A model generated the notes under the pieces. It ran no database searches and was not told where the DNA came from. It saw only the letters and a list, made by a program, of their open reading frames with translations. DNA of 64,000 nt, from assembly GCA_039029315.1 (NCBI GenBank), contig JBCCGK010000023.1:1-64000 (forward strand), given 5' to 3'. Both the position numbers and the translations under genes were made by a program. The stretch is from JBCCCJ01 sp039029315. Its GTDB lineage: Bacteria > Bacteroidota > Bacteroidia > J057. Positions within the stretch are counted from its first letter, which is position 1. The number at the start of each line of letters is the position of its first letter. Below are positions 17,676-27,354 of this stretch, in pieces.

Positions 17676-20216
17676 ATGGATTCGCGTCTGCTCTTAAGCT
17701 TTGCTGTGTGCACGCTTCTTGTTTTCTGTATTTCCTGCGGCCCTCACCTTCCACCTGATGTCGCCGAAGCATACAAGAATCTTCCGGAAGAAATAGACAT
17801 CAATTTCCATGTCCGTCCGATCCTCTCTGACAGATGTTTTTCCTGTCATGGGCCAGATGAGAAAACCCGGGAGGAAGATCTTAGGTTGGATACAAAAGAA
17901 GATCTCTATGGACTCAAGAAAGGAGATCGTCGTCATCCAATTATTCCCGGCGATGTAGAGAACAGCCCTGTCATCTGGCGAATCCTGCAAGAAGATCCCG
18001 ACAACATCATGCCTCCGCCAGATTCCAAGCTGAGTCTGACCGCCGAAGAAAAAGCCATTCTGGTCAAATGGGTAGAGCAAGGAGCTGAATGGAAGCCACA
18101 CTGGTCCTTCATTCCACCCCAAAAGGCCCATCTTCCCAAAGTCCAACAACAAGAGTGGGTTCACAACCCGGTCGATCAGTATATCCTCGCCCGACTAGAG
18201 CGTGAAGGCTTGTCCCCCTCTCCCGAAGCAGACAAAAGAACCCTGATTCGCAGATTGAGTTTTGACCTCAGAGGCTTGCCGCCAAGCCCGGAAGAAGTCG
18301 AAGCTTTTGTGCAAAATCCAGATCCTGGAGCTTATGAGAATATCGTGAATCAATTTCTGGCATCCTCGGCCTATGGTGAGCGCTGGTGCTGGGAATGGCT
18401 GGATATTGCACGCTATTCCGATACCAATGGATTCCAGGGTGATCCTACAAGGAGTATGTGGCCCTGGCGCGACTGGGTCATTCAGGCCATCAATGACAAT
18501 ATGGCCTATGACCGGTTCACTGTCTTACAATTGGCTGGAGATCTTCTTCCCGATGCCTCAGTAGACGACATTCTCCCTACTGGCTTCAACCGCAATCACA
18601 TGTACAATGGAGAAGGAGGGCGAATTCCCGAGGAGACCAGAGTGGACAATGTCTTTGATCGGGTGGAAACCCTTGGAACCGTCTGGTTGGGATTGACAGT
18701 TGGATGTAGCAGATGTCATGATCATAAATTTGACCCCATTTCCCAGAAAGAATATTACCAGTTCTTCGACTACTTCAATCAGACATCCGAAGAAGGGATT
18801 GGATATCATGGGCGGGTAGCCCCGATTCTGGATTTGAGTGATTCAATCCAACAAGCTGAACTGGCAGCATTACAAACATGGGTAGATGAAAAAGCACAAG
18901 CACTTTCTGCTCATGAAACACATCTATTCCCACATAAGGAGGGGGAAAGTCCAGCCGATTCGCCGAATGCGAATGAGCTCTCAGGCGATGATCTCTATGC
19001 TTTGAGAATTCCACCTGACAGGCGTAATCCCTATTTTTTGCGGTTGCTAAGAGAGGCACATGAAGACAAAGATCCAGTCTATGTACAGAAATTGAATGAA
19101 CTCTCACAGGCGATCACCAAAAGGGACAATGAGGCTTCTCAGCACATACAGGTGATGGTGATGGATAACATTGAAGAAGAAAGGCCCAGTTTCATTCTCA
19201 CCAAAGGGTCTTACAACCAGCCAGAAACGCAAGTCCACCGAAATGTTCCAGAGGTATTGCCGCCTTTACCAGAAGGAATCGACAACAACCGCCTTGCTCT
19301 CGCTATGTGGTTGGTGGATCGAGAACATCCACTTACGGCAAGAGTAACGGTCAATCGCTTTTGGCAAAGCATATTTGGGACAGGATTGGTGAAAACTTCA
19401 GATGATTTCGGCATACAGGGCCAAAAGCCGAGTCATCCTCAATTGCTGGACTGGTTGGCAGTAGAATTCATGGAGAATGGGTGGGATGTCAAAGCCCTGC
19501 ATAAACAGATCGTGATGAGTGCTACCTATCGGCAATCATCTATCCTCAGACCTGGACTCAGAGAAAAAGATCCTGACAATCGCCTACTTGCCCGCGCTCC
19601 CCGACATCGGCTCCCGTCCTGGATGATTCGGGATCAGGCATTGGCAATCAGTGGCTTACTCGTCGACAGCATAGGGGGACCATCTGTCAAGCCCTATCAG
19701 CCTCCCGGAATCTGGGAAGAGGCTACATTTGGCTTCAAAACATATGAACAGGATCACGGTTCCAACCTTTACCGCAAGACCCTCTATACCTTTTGGCGAC
19801 GCATAGTCGGGCCAACCATGTTGTTTGACAATGCTGCGCGCCAAACCTGCTCCGTCACCCCATCCAGAACCAACACCCCACTCCATGCTTTGACCACCTT
19901 GAATGATATCACCTATGTGGAAGCAGCCAGGGTTCTGGCAGAACGCATCATGAAAGCAAAAGTTGAAGATCCGGAACGCCTGTCTCTGGCCTTTCACTTA
20001 GCCACCTCTCGTTTCCCCAAAACAGAGGAGATGAATATTATGACTCAAAGCCTGGAAAAACTCAGACTGGCATATCAGCAGACATCTGCTGCCGAAGAGC
20101 TGTTGGCAGTCGGAGAGATGCCCAGAGATATGAATTTGAATGCGGGAGAACATGCTGCCTTCACTGGCGTTTGCTCCATGATCTTAAACCTGGACGAAAC
20201 CATTACCAAACAATGA
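17676..20216 (+). CDS. PSCyt1-DUF1549-DUF1553 cytochrome-like lipoprotein (copy 2, no lectin insert)
   Basis: 846 aa. Lipobox CISC places the lipidated Cys at 21. The PSCyt1 domain has CFSCH (54-58) with a later IMPPP (111-115) whose Met could be a distal haem ligand. DUF1549 spans about 160-360 and contains the second haem motif CSRCH (344-348) and DPISQKEYYQ. DUF1553 begins near residue 515 (NNRLALAMWLVDREHPLTAR) and ends MILNLDETITKQ. Unlike copies 1 and 3, the segment between the two DUFs is short and helical, with no carbohydrate-binding domain. Its TGA overlaps the ATG of the DUF1501 gene (ATGA at 20213), so the two form a coupled operon. Confidence 0.92.
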   Translation: MDSRLLLSFAVCTLLVFCISCGPHLPPDVAEAYKNLPEEIDINFHVRPILSDRCFSCHGPDEKTREEDLRLDTKEDLYGLKKGDRRHPIIPGDVENSPVIWRILQEDPDNIMPPPDSKLSLTAEEKAILVKWVEQGAEWKPHWSFIPPQKAHLPKVQQQEWVHNPVDQYILARLEREGLSPSPEADKRTLIRRLSFDLRGLPPSPEEVEAFVQNPDPGAYENIVNQFLASSAYGERWCWEWLDIARYSDTNGFQGDPTRSMWPWRDWVIQAINDNMAYDRFTVLQLAGDLLPDASVDDILPTGFNRNHMYNGEGGRIPEETRVDNVFDRVETLGTVWLGLTVGCSRCHDHKFDPISQKEYYQFFDYFNQTSEEGIGYHGRVAPILDLSDSIQQAELAALQTWVDEKAQALSAHETHLFPHKEGESPADSPNANELSGDDLYALRIPPDRRNPYFLRLLREAHEDKDPVYVQKLNELSQAITKRDNEASQHIQVMVMDNIEEERPSFILTKGSYNQPETQVHRNVPEVLPPLPEGIDNNRLALAMWLVDREHPLTARVTVNRFWQSIFGTGLVKTSDDFGIQGQKPSHPQLLDWLAVEFMENGWDVKALHKQIVMSATYRQSSILRPGLREKDPDNRLLARAPRHRLPSWMIRDQALAISGLLVDSIGGPSVKPYQPPGIWEEATFGFKTYEQDHGSNLYRKTLYTFWRRIVGPTMLFDNAARQTCSVTPSRTNTPLHALTTLNDITYVEAARVLAERIMKAKVEDPERLSLAFHLATSRFPKTEEMNIMTQSLEKLRLAYQQTSAAEELLAVGEMPRDMNLNAGEHAAFTGVCSMILNLDETITKQ

Positions 20217-21667
20217 ATCCATTTCTGGAACATTCCGCCAATCTCACCCGCAGACAATTCTTCCACAAATCTGCTGTCGGTATTGGGACTGCTGCCTTAG
20301 CCAGCCTACTCACTCCTTCTGTGTTCGCAGCTTCTCCCAGTGGAAGAGGGCTGCCGGAACTTCCGCATTTTGCCCCAAAAGCAAAACGTGTCATCTACTT
20401 GTTTCAGAATGGTGCGCCAACCCATGTAGATCTCTTTGACTACAAACCCAAATTGGCAGAATGGCATGGAAGGCAGATTCCTGAAGAACTGATCAGCGGC
20501 AAACGCTTCAGTACCATGACAGGTGGACAGGCCGAAATGCCTTTGCTACAAGAGATCACCCAATTCAAACAAAGAGGTCAAAGTGGGGCCTGGGTCTCTG
20601 ATTATTTGCCACATATAGCCGACATTGCTGATGACCTCTGCTTCATCAAGTCTATGTATACTGAGGCAGTCAATCATTCCCCGGCCATCACCTTTCTCCT
20701 GACAGGATCAGAAATGCCAGGCCGACCGAGCATGGGATCATGGCTCAATTATGGTTTGGGAAGCGACTCCGAGGACTTACCTGCATTTGTCGTGATGACT
20801 TCCCGGGATAAGGAAGCCAGTTGCGGACAGATTTTTTACGATTATTACTGGACAAGCGGTTTTTTGCCCTCCAAGCATCAAGGGGTGAAATTCAGAGGAA
20901 ATGGAGAGCCTGTGCTGTACTTGAGCAATCCAGATGGCATGGATCGGAATGTGCGAAGGGGCATCCTGGATGATCTGGAGAAGCTCAACGCACTCAATAT
21001 GGAAGAGTATGGAGACCCGGAGATTGCAACCCGCATTGCTCAATATGAGATGGCTTATCAAATGCAAATGAGTGTTCCAGAGCTAACGGATTTCTCAGAT
21101 GAACCTCAGCATATTCTGGACATGTACGGGCCAGATGTGCATCGCCAGGGAAGTTATGCCTATAACTGTCTCATGGCACGAAGGCTGGCAGAACGTGGTG
21201 TAAAGTTTGTACAACTCATGCATGCCGGTTGGGATCAACACAAGAATTTAACCTACCAACTCAAGACCCAATGCCTGGATACTGACGCGCCCAGCGCTGC
21301 TTTGGTTAAAGATCTGAAACAGAGAGGCCTGCTTGATGACACTCTCGTCATTTGGGGGGGAGAATTTGGCAGAACGCCTTTTTTACAAGGGAAAATCAGC
21401 GACTACAAACAATGGGGCCGAGACCATCATCCCTATGGATATACCATCTGGATGGCTGGCGGAGGCATCAAACCCGGCATCAGCTATGGAGCTACGGATG
21501 AGTTTGGATTCAATGCACAAGAAAACAAAGTTCATGTGCATGATTTTCAAGCGACGATCATGCATTTGTTAGGGATCGAGCATGAGCGATTTGTCTTCAA
21601 ACATCAGGGTCGCAGGTATCGGTTGACAGATGTTCACGGGTCAGTTGTGAAAGGCGTTCTGGGCTAG
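20213..21667 (+). CDS. DUF1501 protein, Tat-exported (copy 2)
   Basis: 484 aa from the ATG at 20213. An upstream start in the same frame at 20171 lies inside the preceding gene and is unlikely. The twin-Arg signal is TRRQFFHKSAVGIGTAALAS. Body motifs are NGAPTHVDLFDYKP, RGQSGAWVSDYLPHIA, GRPSMGSWLNYGLGSDSEDL, WGGEFGRTP, WGRDHHPYGYTIWMAGGG and the tail HVHDFQATIMHLLG...YRLTDVHG. His/Asp-rich segments (GWDQHKN, RDHHP) are candidate metal ligands in this alkaline-phosphatase-like fold. It is translationally coupled to the cytochrome gene and presumably works with it outside the cytoplasm. Substrate is unknown. Confidence 0.92.
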   Translation: MNPFLEHSANLTRRQFFHKSAVGIGTAALASLLTPSVFAASPSGRGLPELPHFAPKAKRVIYLFQNGAPTHVDLFDYKPKLAEWHGRQIPEELISGKRFSTMTGGQAEMPLLQEITQFKQRGQSGAWVSDYLPHIADIADDLCFIKSMYTEAVNHSPAITFLLTGSEMPGRPSMGSWLNYGLGSDSEDLPAFVVMTSRDKEASCGQIFYDYYWTSGFLPSKHQGVKFRGNGEPVLYLSNPDGMDRNVRRGILDDLEKLNALNMEEYGDPEIATRIAQYEMAYQMQMSVPELTDFSDEPQHILDMYGPDVHRQGSYAYNCLMARRLAERGVKFVQLMHAGWDQHKNLTYQLKTQCLDTDAPSAALVKDLKQRGLLDDTLVIWGGEFGRTPFLQGKISDYKQWGRDHHPYGYTIWMAGGGIKPGISYGATDEFGFNAQENKVHVHDFQATIMHLLGIEHERFVFKHQGRRYRLTDVHGSVVKGVLG

Positions 21668-21764
21668 CTGAAGCCTTATCTTGTCATTCGTTTCTCAACA
21701 GAGACAGAAGGCTAACTTGCTATCTCCCCAAAGAGGCGAAAGCGCGCTTTCTCTATAAATTTCC

Positions 21765-21772
21765 TACCTTTG
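21765..21772 (+). promoter_or_regulatory. -7 promoter box abutting the AAA-ATPase start
   Basis: TACCTTTG matches TAnnTTTG and ends 4 nt before the ATG at 21777. If active, the transcript would be nearly or fully leaderless. Confidence 0.4.
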
Positions 21773-21776
21773 AAGG

Positions 21777-23378
21777 ATGAAATACTTACCCATTGGGCGG
21801 CAGAGTTTCAAAGAAATCATTTCTGAAGACTTGTTGTATGTAGACAAAACACGACAAGTCTATGAGTTGATCAGAAGAGGGAAATTGTATTTTTTCTCTC
21901 GTCCTCGTCGATTTGGGAAGTCCTTGTTGATCTCAACATTCAGACATTTGTTTGGGGGAGAGAAACACTTGTTCAAGGAATTGTATATCGGTCAAAATAC
22001 TGATTACAATTTTGACACTTTTCCAGTTATTCAGTTTAATTTTGCGGCCTTTGGTCACAGGGTAGAAAATCTTGAAGAAGAACTGAGTAATCACATTCAC
22101 AGATTTGCGACACAATTTGAAGTAGAAATTGAAAAAACTTCTCTTGCGACACAATTCCGAACCTTAATAGAAGGAATTTCACATAAGGATAAACCCGTAG
22201 TCTTGTTGGTAGATGAGTATGACAAACCCATTGTCGACTTTTTGACCGAACCTGAAAAAGCCAGGTCCAATCAGGAAATCCTAAAGCAATTTTTTGGGCC
22301 TCTCAAAGAGTTGGAAGCACAGGAACATGTGAGATTCTTATTCATTACAGGCGTATCAAAGTTTAGCAAAGTTAGCCTGTTCTCAGATTTAAATAATCTG
22401 ACAGATCTGACAATACATCCGTTGGCCTATGATTTATTAGGGATTACCTCAGAAGAACTCCTCCTGTACTTTGATGATCATATTCAGCACGCTTCAGAAA
22501 GCCTCAAGATGAATCATGAGGAAATTCTTCATGGAATCAAGCTCTGGTACGATGGATATTCCTATGACGCTGAAACCCATTTATATAATCCTTTCTCAAT
22601 TTTAAACTTTTTTGATCAATATCAATTCCGCAATTTCTGGTTTGCTACAGGAACCCCAACCTTTCTTGTCAATAGTATCCGAAATCAGGGAATCAATCCC
22701 AAAGAGCTGGAAAACAAGGAGGTAAGTAATACTTTTTTTGACAAATTCACACTGGAGGAATTGGATATGGCAGGCCTGTTGTTTCAGACAGGATATCTTA
22801 CCATCAAGAAAATTATCACAGAAGGATTCGACAGCTATTATGTACTCGATTATCCAAACAGCGAAGTTCGCAGATCCATGATGCACAACCTGATGGAAGC
22901 GTTTACCTATAAAAGTACCTCCATCGTGAGTAATGCCCTCATCAAAATGGAACGCGGACTCAAACAAGGAGATATTTCTATTTTTGTTGAGCAATTAGAA
23001 GTCATTCTGGCTGACATTTCTTACCATTTGACTCCCAAGAATCGACAACAAAACAAACAGTCTGCCTTTGAGATGTGGGAAGGGTATTTTCATACCATTA
23101 TCTATCTTCTCACCTCCTATATGGGTTTCCGGGTAGCAACAGAAATTACCAAACATAAAGGCCGTCTTGACCTTCTTGCTGAGACTGAAGAATTCCTCTA
23201 CTTCATGGAATTCAAACTGGATGAACCAGCAGAGAATGCTATTGCTCAAATCAAAGACAGGGCCTACACTTCCGCCTATCTTAATTCTCCCAAAATCATC
23301 CATCTGGTTGGAATTGGCTTCTCAAAAGAAGAACGGAATGTGGAAAGCTGGGAAACAGAAATCTGGAAAAGAGAATGA
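21777..23378 (+). CDS. AAA-ATPase-like / PD-(D/E)XK nuclease-like protein (DUF1703 type, copy 1)
   Basis: 533 aa, soluble. The N-terminal AAA-ATPase_like domain (PF09820 type) has a Walker-A-like SRPRRFGKSLL (41-51) and Walker B VVLLVDEYDKP (141-151). The middle holds GVSKFSKVSLFSDLNNL and WYDGYSYD. The C-terminus is a PD-(D/E)XK domain (PDDEXK_9 type) with GRLD (Asp465) and EFK (478-480). This family is abundant and variable in Bacteroidota. Its role is not known; defence or mobile-DNA functions have been suggested. A related protein is encoded at 48458-50014. A MITE lies just past its stop. Confidence 0.88.
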   Translation: MKYLPIGRQSFKEIISEDLLYVDKTRQVYELIRRGKLYFFSRPRRFGKSLLISTFRHLFGGEKHLFKELYIGQNTDYNFDTFPVIQFNFAAFGHRVENLEEELSNHIHRFATQFEVEIEKTSLATQFRTLIEGISHKDKPVVLLVDEYDKPIVDFLTEPEKARSNQEILKQFFGPLKELEAQEHVRFLFITGVSKFSKVSLFSDLNNLTDLTIHPLAYDLLGITSEELLLYFDDHIQHASESLKMNHEEILHGIKLWYDGYSYDAETHLYNPFSILNFFDQYQFRNFWFATGTPTFLVNSIRNQGINPKELENKEVSNTFFDKFTLEELDMAGLLFQTGYLTIKKIITEGFDSYYVLDYPNSEVRRSMMHNLMEAFTYKSTSIVSNALIKMERGLKQGDISIFVEQLEVILADISYHLTPKNRQQNKQSAFEMWEGYFHTIIYLLTSYMGFRVATEITKHKGRLDLLAETEEFLYFMEFKLDEPAENAIAQIKDRAYTSAYLNSPKIIHLVGIGFSKEERNVESWETEIWKRE

Positions 23379-23408
23379 GTTGTCGACATCTTGTCTTGCA
23401 TTCTCTAA

Positions 23409-23569
23409 GAGACTGTTTTGGAATCTGTGCTGAGAATGTTTATGGTGTATTTTTTTCTCAGACAAGGCTCTTTTTTGTTCCCATAGTGGTGCTATGGGAA
23501 CAAAAAAAGCCGCCAGATGAGGAAAAAAGACGCATACAAAAAATAAGTGATAGATTTTCAAACAGTCTC
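23409..23569. mobile_element. 161-bp MITE with central perfect hairpin
   Basis: Terminal inverted repeats begin GAGACTGTTT at both ends (16 of the first 20 positions match). The element is flanked by a direct TAA (23406-23408 and 23570-23572), like the TNA target duplications of some IS5-family groups. At its exact centre is a perfect 16-bp stem, TTTTTTGTTCCCATAG (23471-23486) and CTATGGGAACAAAAAA (23492-23507), with loop TGGTG. No transposase is encoded. A short minus-strand frame runs through the element but is a by-product of the palindrome. Confidence 0.75.
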
Positions 23570-23635
23570 TAAGAACATTCTGCTCAGATTATTCCCTCTT
23601 GCCTCCTTGAAGGCAGACGACAAGTGAATGGCAGC

Positions 23636-25858
23636 TCACAAATTCAACCAATAGGTTAGCTTCGCCACCACAGCCCGATTCCGGACTGATAAGCCTGTCG
23701 CTGTCAGATAATTGTCGGTATACACCAGGAAGAAGTCCGAGACAGGCTTGAATCGCCACTGAAGACGAGCATTGATGTTGAGATTGTCCAATTGGCTATT
23801 GTATTGAAAGAGCGTTGTAAAAAACAGGGTTCGGCTGAACGTGAAATCAAAACGAGGACCGATCAAATACAGAGAGACATTTTGCTTCTCTCTTGAATCA
23901 GGGGGCGTCAATTGAAGTTGGTTGACATTCATCACGGCCGAAATCACACCAAATGGTTGGATTCGATACCCCAGGCTACATGCAATACTGAATCGATTTC
24001 CATTGAAATATTGACCAATATTGGCTTTGCCCAATGCGTAGAGTTTGCGGCGGCGATCTGAATCAAAAGTGATATCAACATCCACATAGTTGAACTCTGT
24101 TCCAGTTTCAAAAGGCGTCAGACCACTTCTACTCGGGTCAAATTCATCCAATAAGCGGATATAATTGTGATTGAGGTTAACGATAAACCGACTGGTGTTT
24201 TTCATCCAGGCAGAGTAGGTAATGCTGTATTTATGATCTGTTTTGCCAAATACTTCATCTGTGATCACCTCCGCCTTGATACCTGGAGAGTGAAAGTTAA
24301 AGGCCCCCTGATCGGGATAAATAAATATAGAGGCTTCCGGTGCCATGCGAATATAGCCGTTTCGAGGCGTGAAGCCTGTCTCAGCCTCATAGCTGTCCTG
24401 CACCCATTGTTGATCCCAGGTTAGTTGATAAAATCTTCGGGTATAACTGAGGTTGGTTCCTTGTGCGATTCCTCCCCCCATTTCATTCTGGCTTCGGTGC
24501 GCGAAGAATTTTCCCCGCCAATAATTGCTCACTGTGGCAAGGTTGTAATCAATTCCCACTACCCGATTAAAGGCTTCGGGCGAAAAAGTAAAGTTGCCCT
24601 GTGCATCCTGCGTCGCTTGCTTGTTCACCACAAAAGCCGAGATGAAGGACCGTCCCAACTGACGTTGCAGGGATGCGACCGTGAAATTCGTTGCCTCCAC
24701 CCCTTTGCTGGCGTCAGAAGATGTCTGCATATTGAGGAGACCTGTGCGCCATTTTGCATTCAGTTTTCCACTCACACGAAGGCCATAAAAGATGGGATTC
24801 TGCAAATTCTGTCCTGTAGTTGTATCAATTGCCACCCCAATCCGCCGCGAAAAAAATGGTCGAACTCTCTCTGTCCCAAGATTGGCGAAAAGGTCAGAAT
24901 TCTCCAGAAAAAACTGTCGCTTTTCCGGAAAGAAAATCTCAAACCGATCCAGGTTGGTCACCTGCTGATCCACCTCCACTTGGGAGAAGTCAGGATTGAC
25001 TGTCATATCCAAACTGAGAGAGGGCGTCAAGGCTACTTTCACATCGCCTCCGATTCCTCCTCTCCGGTTCAAGGGGCTTTGTTCTTCGTAATCCCGAGAG
25101 AGACCACCAAGTGTATAAGGAATAACAGAGATGTTTTTTCCAGGCTTGGGAGGCGCTGATTCCCACTGCATGATGCCATTGTAGGCACGATCCATCACCA
25201 TGAGATTACGTGGAATCGGAATCCAGGTACTCCGTTCATTTCCCTGTGTATCAAATCGATAACTATTAAAATACCATTTCGTCTGCCCCTCTCGAAATCG
25301 CAGGGTCTTGAAGGGAATCGCAAACTCTGCGATCCATCGATCTGGATGACGAGTCGCTTCTCCAAACCACTTGTTGTCCCAGGAAGTCTGAAAATCTTGT
25401 CGGATTCTCCCACCTCCTGACACCAAGGCTTCCCGTTGCACGCCGAAAGGATTCATCCCAAAGATCACAGCATTGGTGTTATCCAAAAAGGGATCAAACA
25501 CCAAGGTAACATTGTCTCCCTCACTCGCTCTGTAATCCCGTTTCAATGAGGTGGTGATATAATTATCTCCTGCGGAATGGCAGATCACCCCTACATACAG
25601 AAATTGATCATCAAAAGCCATATGAACCTCCGTCTGGTAATTTGCGGCGGAAGTATCTGTCGGGAACCATTGCCAAAAATTGTCTGCGGGGACTGTCCTT
25701 TGCCAGATAGCTTCATCCAGGACCCCGTCTATCAACACTTCTTCGTCAGTTTTGAGGACATGAACGGTCGGAATATCTGTAGTTGGTTGTGCAAATGTCA
25801 GAGAACACATTGCCAGACAAACAAGGAGGACTCCTCTCAAAAAAGTGATGATAGTCAT
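23636..25858 (-). CDS. DUF5916 outer-membrane protein with CBM9-like N-terminus
   Basis: 740 aa. The signal peptide ends SLTFAQ. Residues about 30-220 form a CBM9-like sugar-binding domain (DGVLDEAIWQR, FLYVGVICH). The rest is a DUF5916 region rich in alternating beta-strands ending in Trp/Leu (VAKLTYWLNL), typical of an outer-membrane barrel; VDQQVTNLDRFEIFFPEKRQFFLENS is the family hallmark (quoted in part: FFPEKRQFFLENS). The start lies 21 bp after the stop of DUF1501 copy 3, on the same strand, so it is probably the third gene of that operon. That links a sugar-binding barrel protein to the cytochrome/DUF1501 pair. Confidence 0.85.
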   Translation of the reverse strand: MTIITFLRGVLLVCLAMCSLTFAQPTTDIPTVHVLKTDEEVLIDGVLDEAIWQRTVPADNFWQWFPTDTSAANYQTEVHMAFDDQFLYVGVICHSAGDNYITTSLKRDYRASEGDNVTLVFDPFLDNTNAVIFGMNPFGVQREALVSGGGRIRQDFQTSWDNKWFGEATRHPDRWIAEFAIPFKTLRFREGQTKWYFNSYRFDTQGNERSTWIPIPRNLMVMDRAYNGIMQWESAPPKPGKNISVIPYTLGGLSRDYEEQSPLNRRGGIGGDVKVALTPSLSLDMTVNPDFSQVEVDQQVTNLDRFEIFFPEKRQFFLENSDLFANLGTERVRPFFSRRIGVAIDTTTGQNLQNPIFYGLRVSGKLNAKWRTGLLNMQTSSDASKGVEATNFTVASLQRQLGRSFISAFVVNKQATQDAQGNFTFSPEAFNRVVGIDYNLATVSNYWRGKFFAHRSQNEMGGGIAQGTNLSYTRRFYQLTWDQQWVQDSYEAETGFTPRNGYIRMAPEASIFIYPDQGAFNFHSPGIKAEVITDEVFGKTDHKYSITYSAWMKNTSRFIVNLNHNYIRLLDEFDPSRSGLTPFETGTEFNYVDVDITFDSDRRRKLYALGKANIGQYFNGNRFSIACSLGYRIQPFGVISAVMNVNQLQLTPPDSREKQNVSLYLIGPRFDFTFSRTLFFTTLFQYNSQLDNLNINARLQWRFKPVSDFFLVYTDNYLTATGLSVRNRAVVAKLTYWLNL

Positions 25859-25879
25859 TCAGTTATGTTACCAATCTTA

Positions 25880-27346
25880 TTATGCCAAAATAGCTTTGAC
25901 GACCTGTCCGTGGACATCTGTCAGGCGATATCGTCGCCCCTGGTGTCGGAATGTCATTCGCTCATGATCAATGCCCAACAAATGTAAGATGGTTGCCTGA
26001 AAATCGTGCACATGAACGGGATCTTTTATCACATTGTAGCCAAATTCATCCGTTTGCCCATAACTGATTCCAGGCTTCACACCTCCCCCAGCCATCCAGG
26101 AGGTAAAGCAGCGTGGATGGTGGTCCCTTCCATAGAGCGTTTTGGTCAGTTTGCCCTGTGAATAATTGGTCCTACCAAATTCTCCTCCCCAGATGACCAG
26201 GGTATCATCCAGCATCCCGCGCTGTTTCAGGTCCCGAACGAGGGCAGCCGAAGCCTGATCGGTATCCTTACATTGCTTCGCGATATGCTCAGGCAAGTCA
26301 TTGTGATGGTCCCATCCCTGGTGGTACAACTGAATGAATCTCGTCCCTCTTTCAGCCAGTCGCCGAGCGAGTAGACAGTTTGCAGCATAGGTCCCCGGAA
26401 TTCGCGAGTCAGGACCATACATTTCATATACATAATCTGGTTCGCCAGAGACATCCATGACTTCCGGGACAGAAGTTTGCATTCGGTAGGCCATCTCATA
26501 CTGCGCGATGCGGGCCGTCACCTCGGGATCTCCTGTTTGCTGGTGGTAGAGTTCATTGAGTTCCTCCAAATGATTCAGCATGTTCCGGCGATTGGAGGCA
26601 CTGATGCCTGAGGGATTGTTGACGAACAATACTGGATCTTTGCCGGAGCGAAACTGTACGCCTTGATGTCGGGATGGCAAAAATCCATTTCCCCACAGTC
26701 TGGCAAACAGAGGCTGAGCCGCCGCCACTCGACCCGTCCCTTTGGATAATAACACACAAAAAGCCGGAAGATCTGTATTCTCACTTCCCAACCCATAACT
26801 CAACCAGGCTCCCATGCTTGGACGACCACTTTGCTGAGAGCCCGTTTGAAAGAAGGTAATGGCCGGATCATGATTGATGGCTTCTGTATGCAGCGATTTG
26901 ACAAAACACAGATCATCAGCTATGTCAGCTATGTTTGGCAATAAATCGCTCACCCAGGCTCCACTCTTTCCTCGTTGATGAAAATCCTTGTGTGCTCCTG
27001 CCAGTGGAAAACTGGATTGCCCTGCCGTCATGCCGGTCAGTCGTTGTCCATTCCGAATAGAGTCCGGGAGTTCCGATCCCTGCTTCTCTCGAAGTAAGGG
27101 TTTGTGATCATATAACTCCATCTGGGCAGGGCCACCACTTTGGAAGAGATAAATAACCCGTTTGGCTTTCGGGGCAAAGTGTGGTGCGCCCAAAAGTCCC
27201 ATATCTATATTGGAGAGGGAATGAGTAGTTTGATTCATACAGGCGGGAAGCAAACTTCCCAAAGCCGCTGCACCTATACCCAGACTGGTCTTCGAAAGAA
27301 AATGTCGTCTGGTCATTTGTCTATTGATTCTGTCTAGTTCTTTCAT
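25880..27346 (-). CDS. DUF1501 protein, Tat signal (copy 3)
   Basis: 488 aa. A twin-Arg motif (TRRHFLSK) is followed by a hydrophobic stretch ending LLPAC, so it may be a Tat-exported lipoprotein. DUF1501 motifs: SGGPAQMELYDHKP, RGKSGAWVSDLLPNIA, GRPSMGAWLSYGLGSENTDL, WGGEFGRTN, YGRDHHPRCFTSWMAGGG, HVHDFQATILHLLGIDHERM and RLTDVHGQVV. It follows the copy 3 cytochrome gene after 8 bp and precedes DUF5916 by 21 bp, in one likely transcript. The inner Met at 27316 is an alternative start, but the short upstream gap favours 27346. Confidence 0.9.
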   Translation of the reverse strand: MKELDRINRQMTRRHFLSKTSLGIGAAALGSLLPACMNQTTHSLSNIDMGLLGAPHFAPKAKRVIYLFQSGGPAQMELYDHKPLLREKQGSELPDSIRNGQRLTGMTAGQSSFPLAGAHKDFHQRGKSGAWVSDLLPNIADIADDLCFVKSLHTEAINHDPAITFFQTGSQQSGRPSMGAWLSYGLGSENTDLPAFCVLLSKGTGRVAAAQPLFARLWGNGFLPSRHQGVQFRSGKDPVLFVNNPSGISASNRRNMLNHLEELNELYHQQTGDPEVTARIAQYEMAYRMQTSVPEVMDVSGEPDYVYEMYGPDSRIPGTYAANCLLARRLAERGTRFIQLYHQGWDHHNDLPEHIAKQCKDTDQASAALVRDLKQRGMLDDTLVIWGGEFGRTNYSQGKLTKTLYGRDHHPRCFTSWMAGGGVKPGISYGQTDEFGYNVIKDPVHVHDFQATILHLLGIDHERMTFRHQGRRYRLTDVHGQVVKAILA

Positions 27347-27354
27347 GATAGGGC

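Noticed and set aside
17408..17713. 101-codon minus-strand frame upstream of cytochrome copy 2
   Set aside because: No motif, and it overlaps the start of the real gene on the other strand.
23322..23561. Minus-strand frame across the MITE
   Set aside because: It follows from the palindromic element and overlaps the end of the ATPase gene antisense; no independent support.
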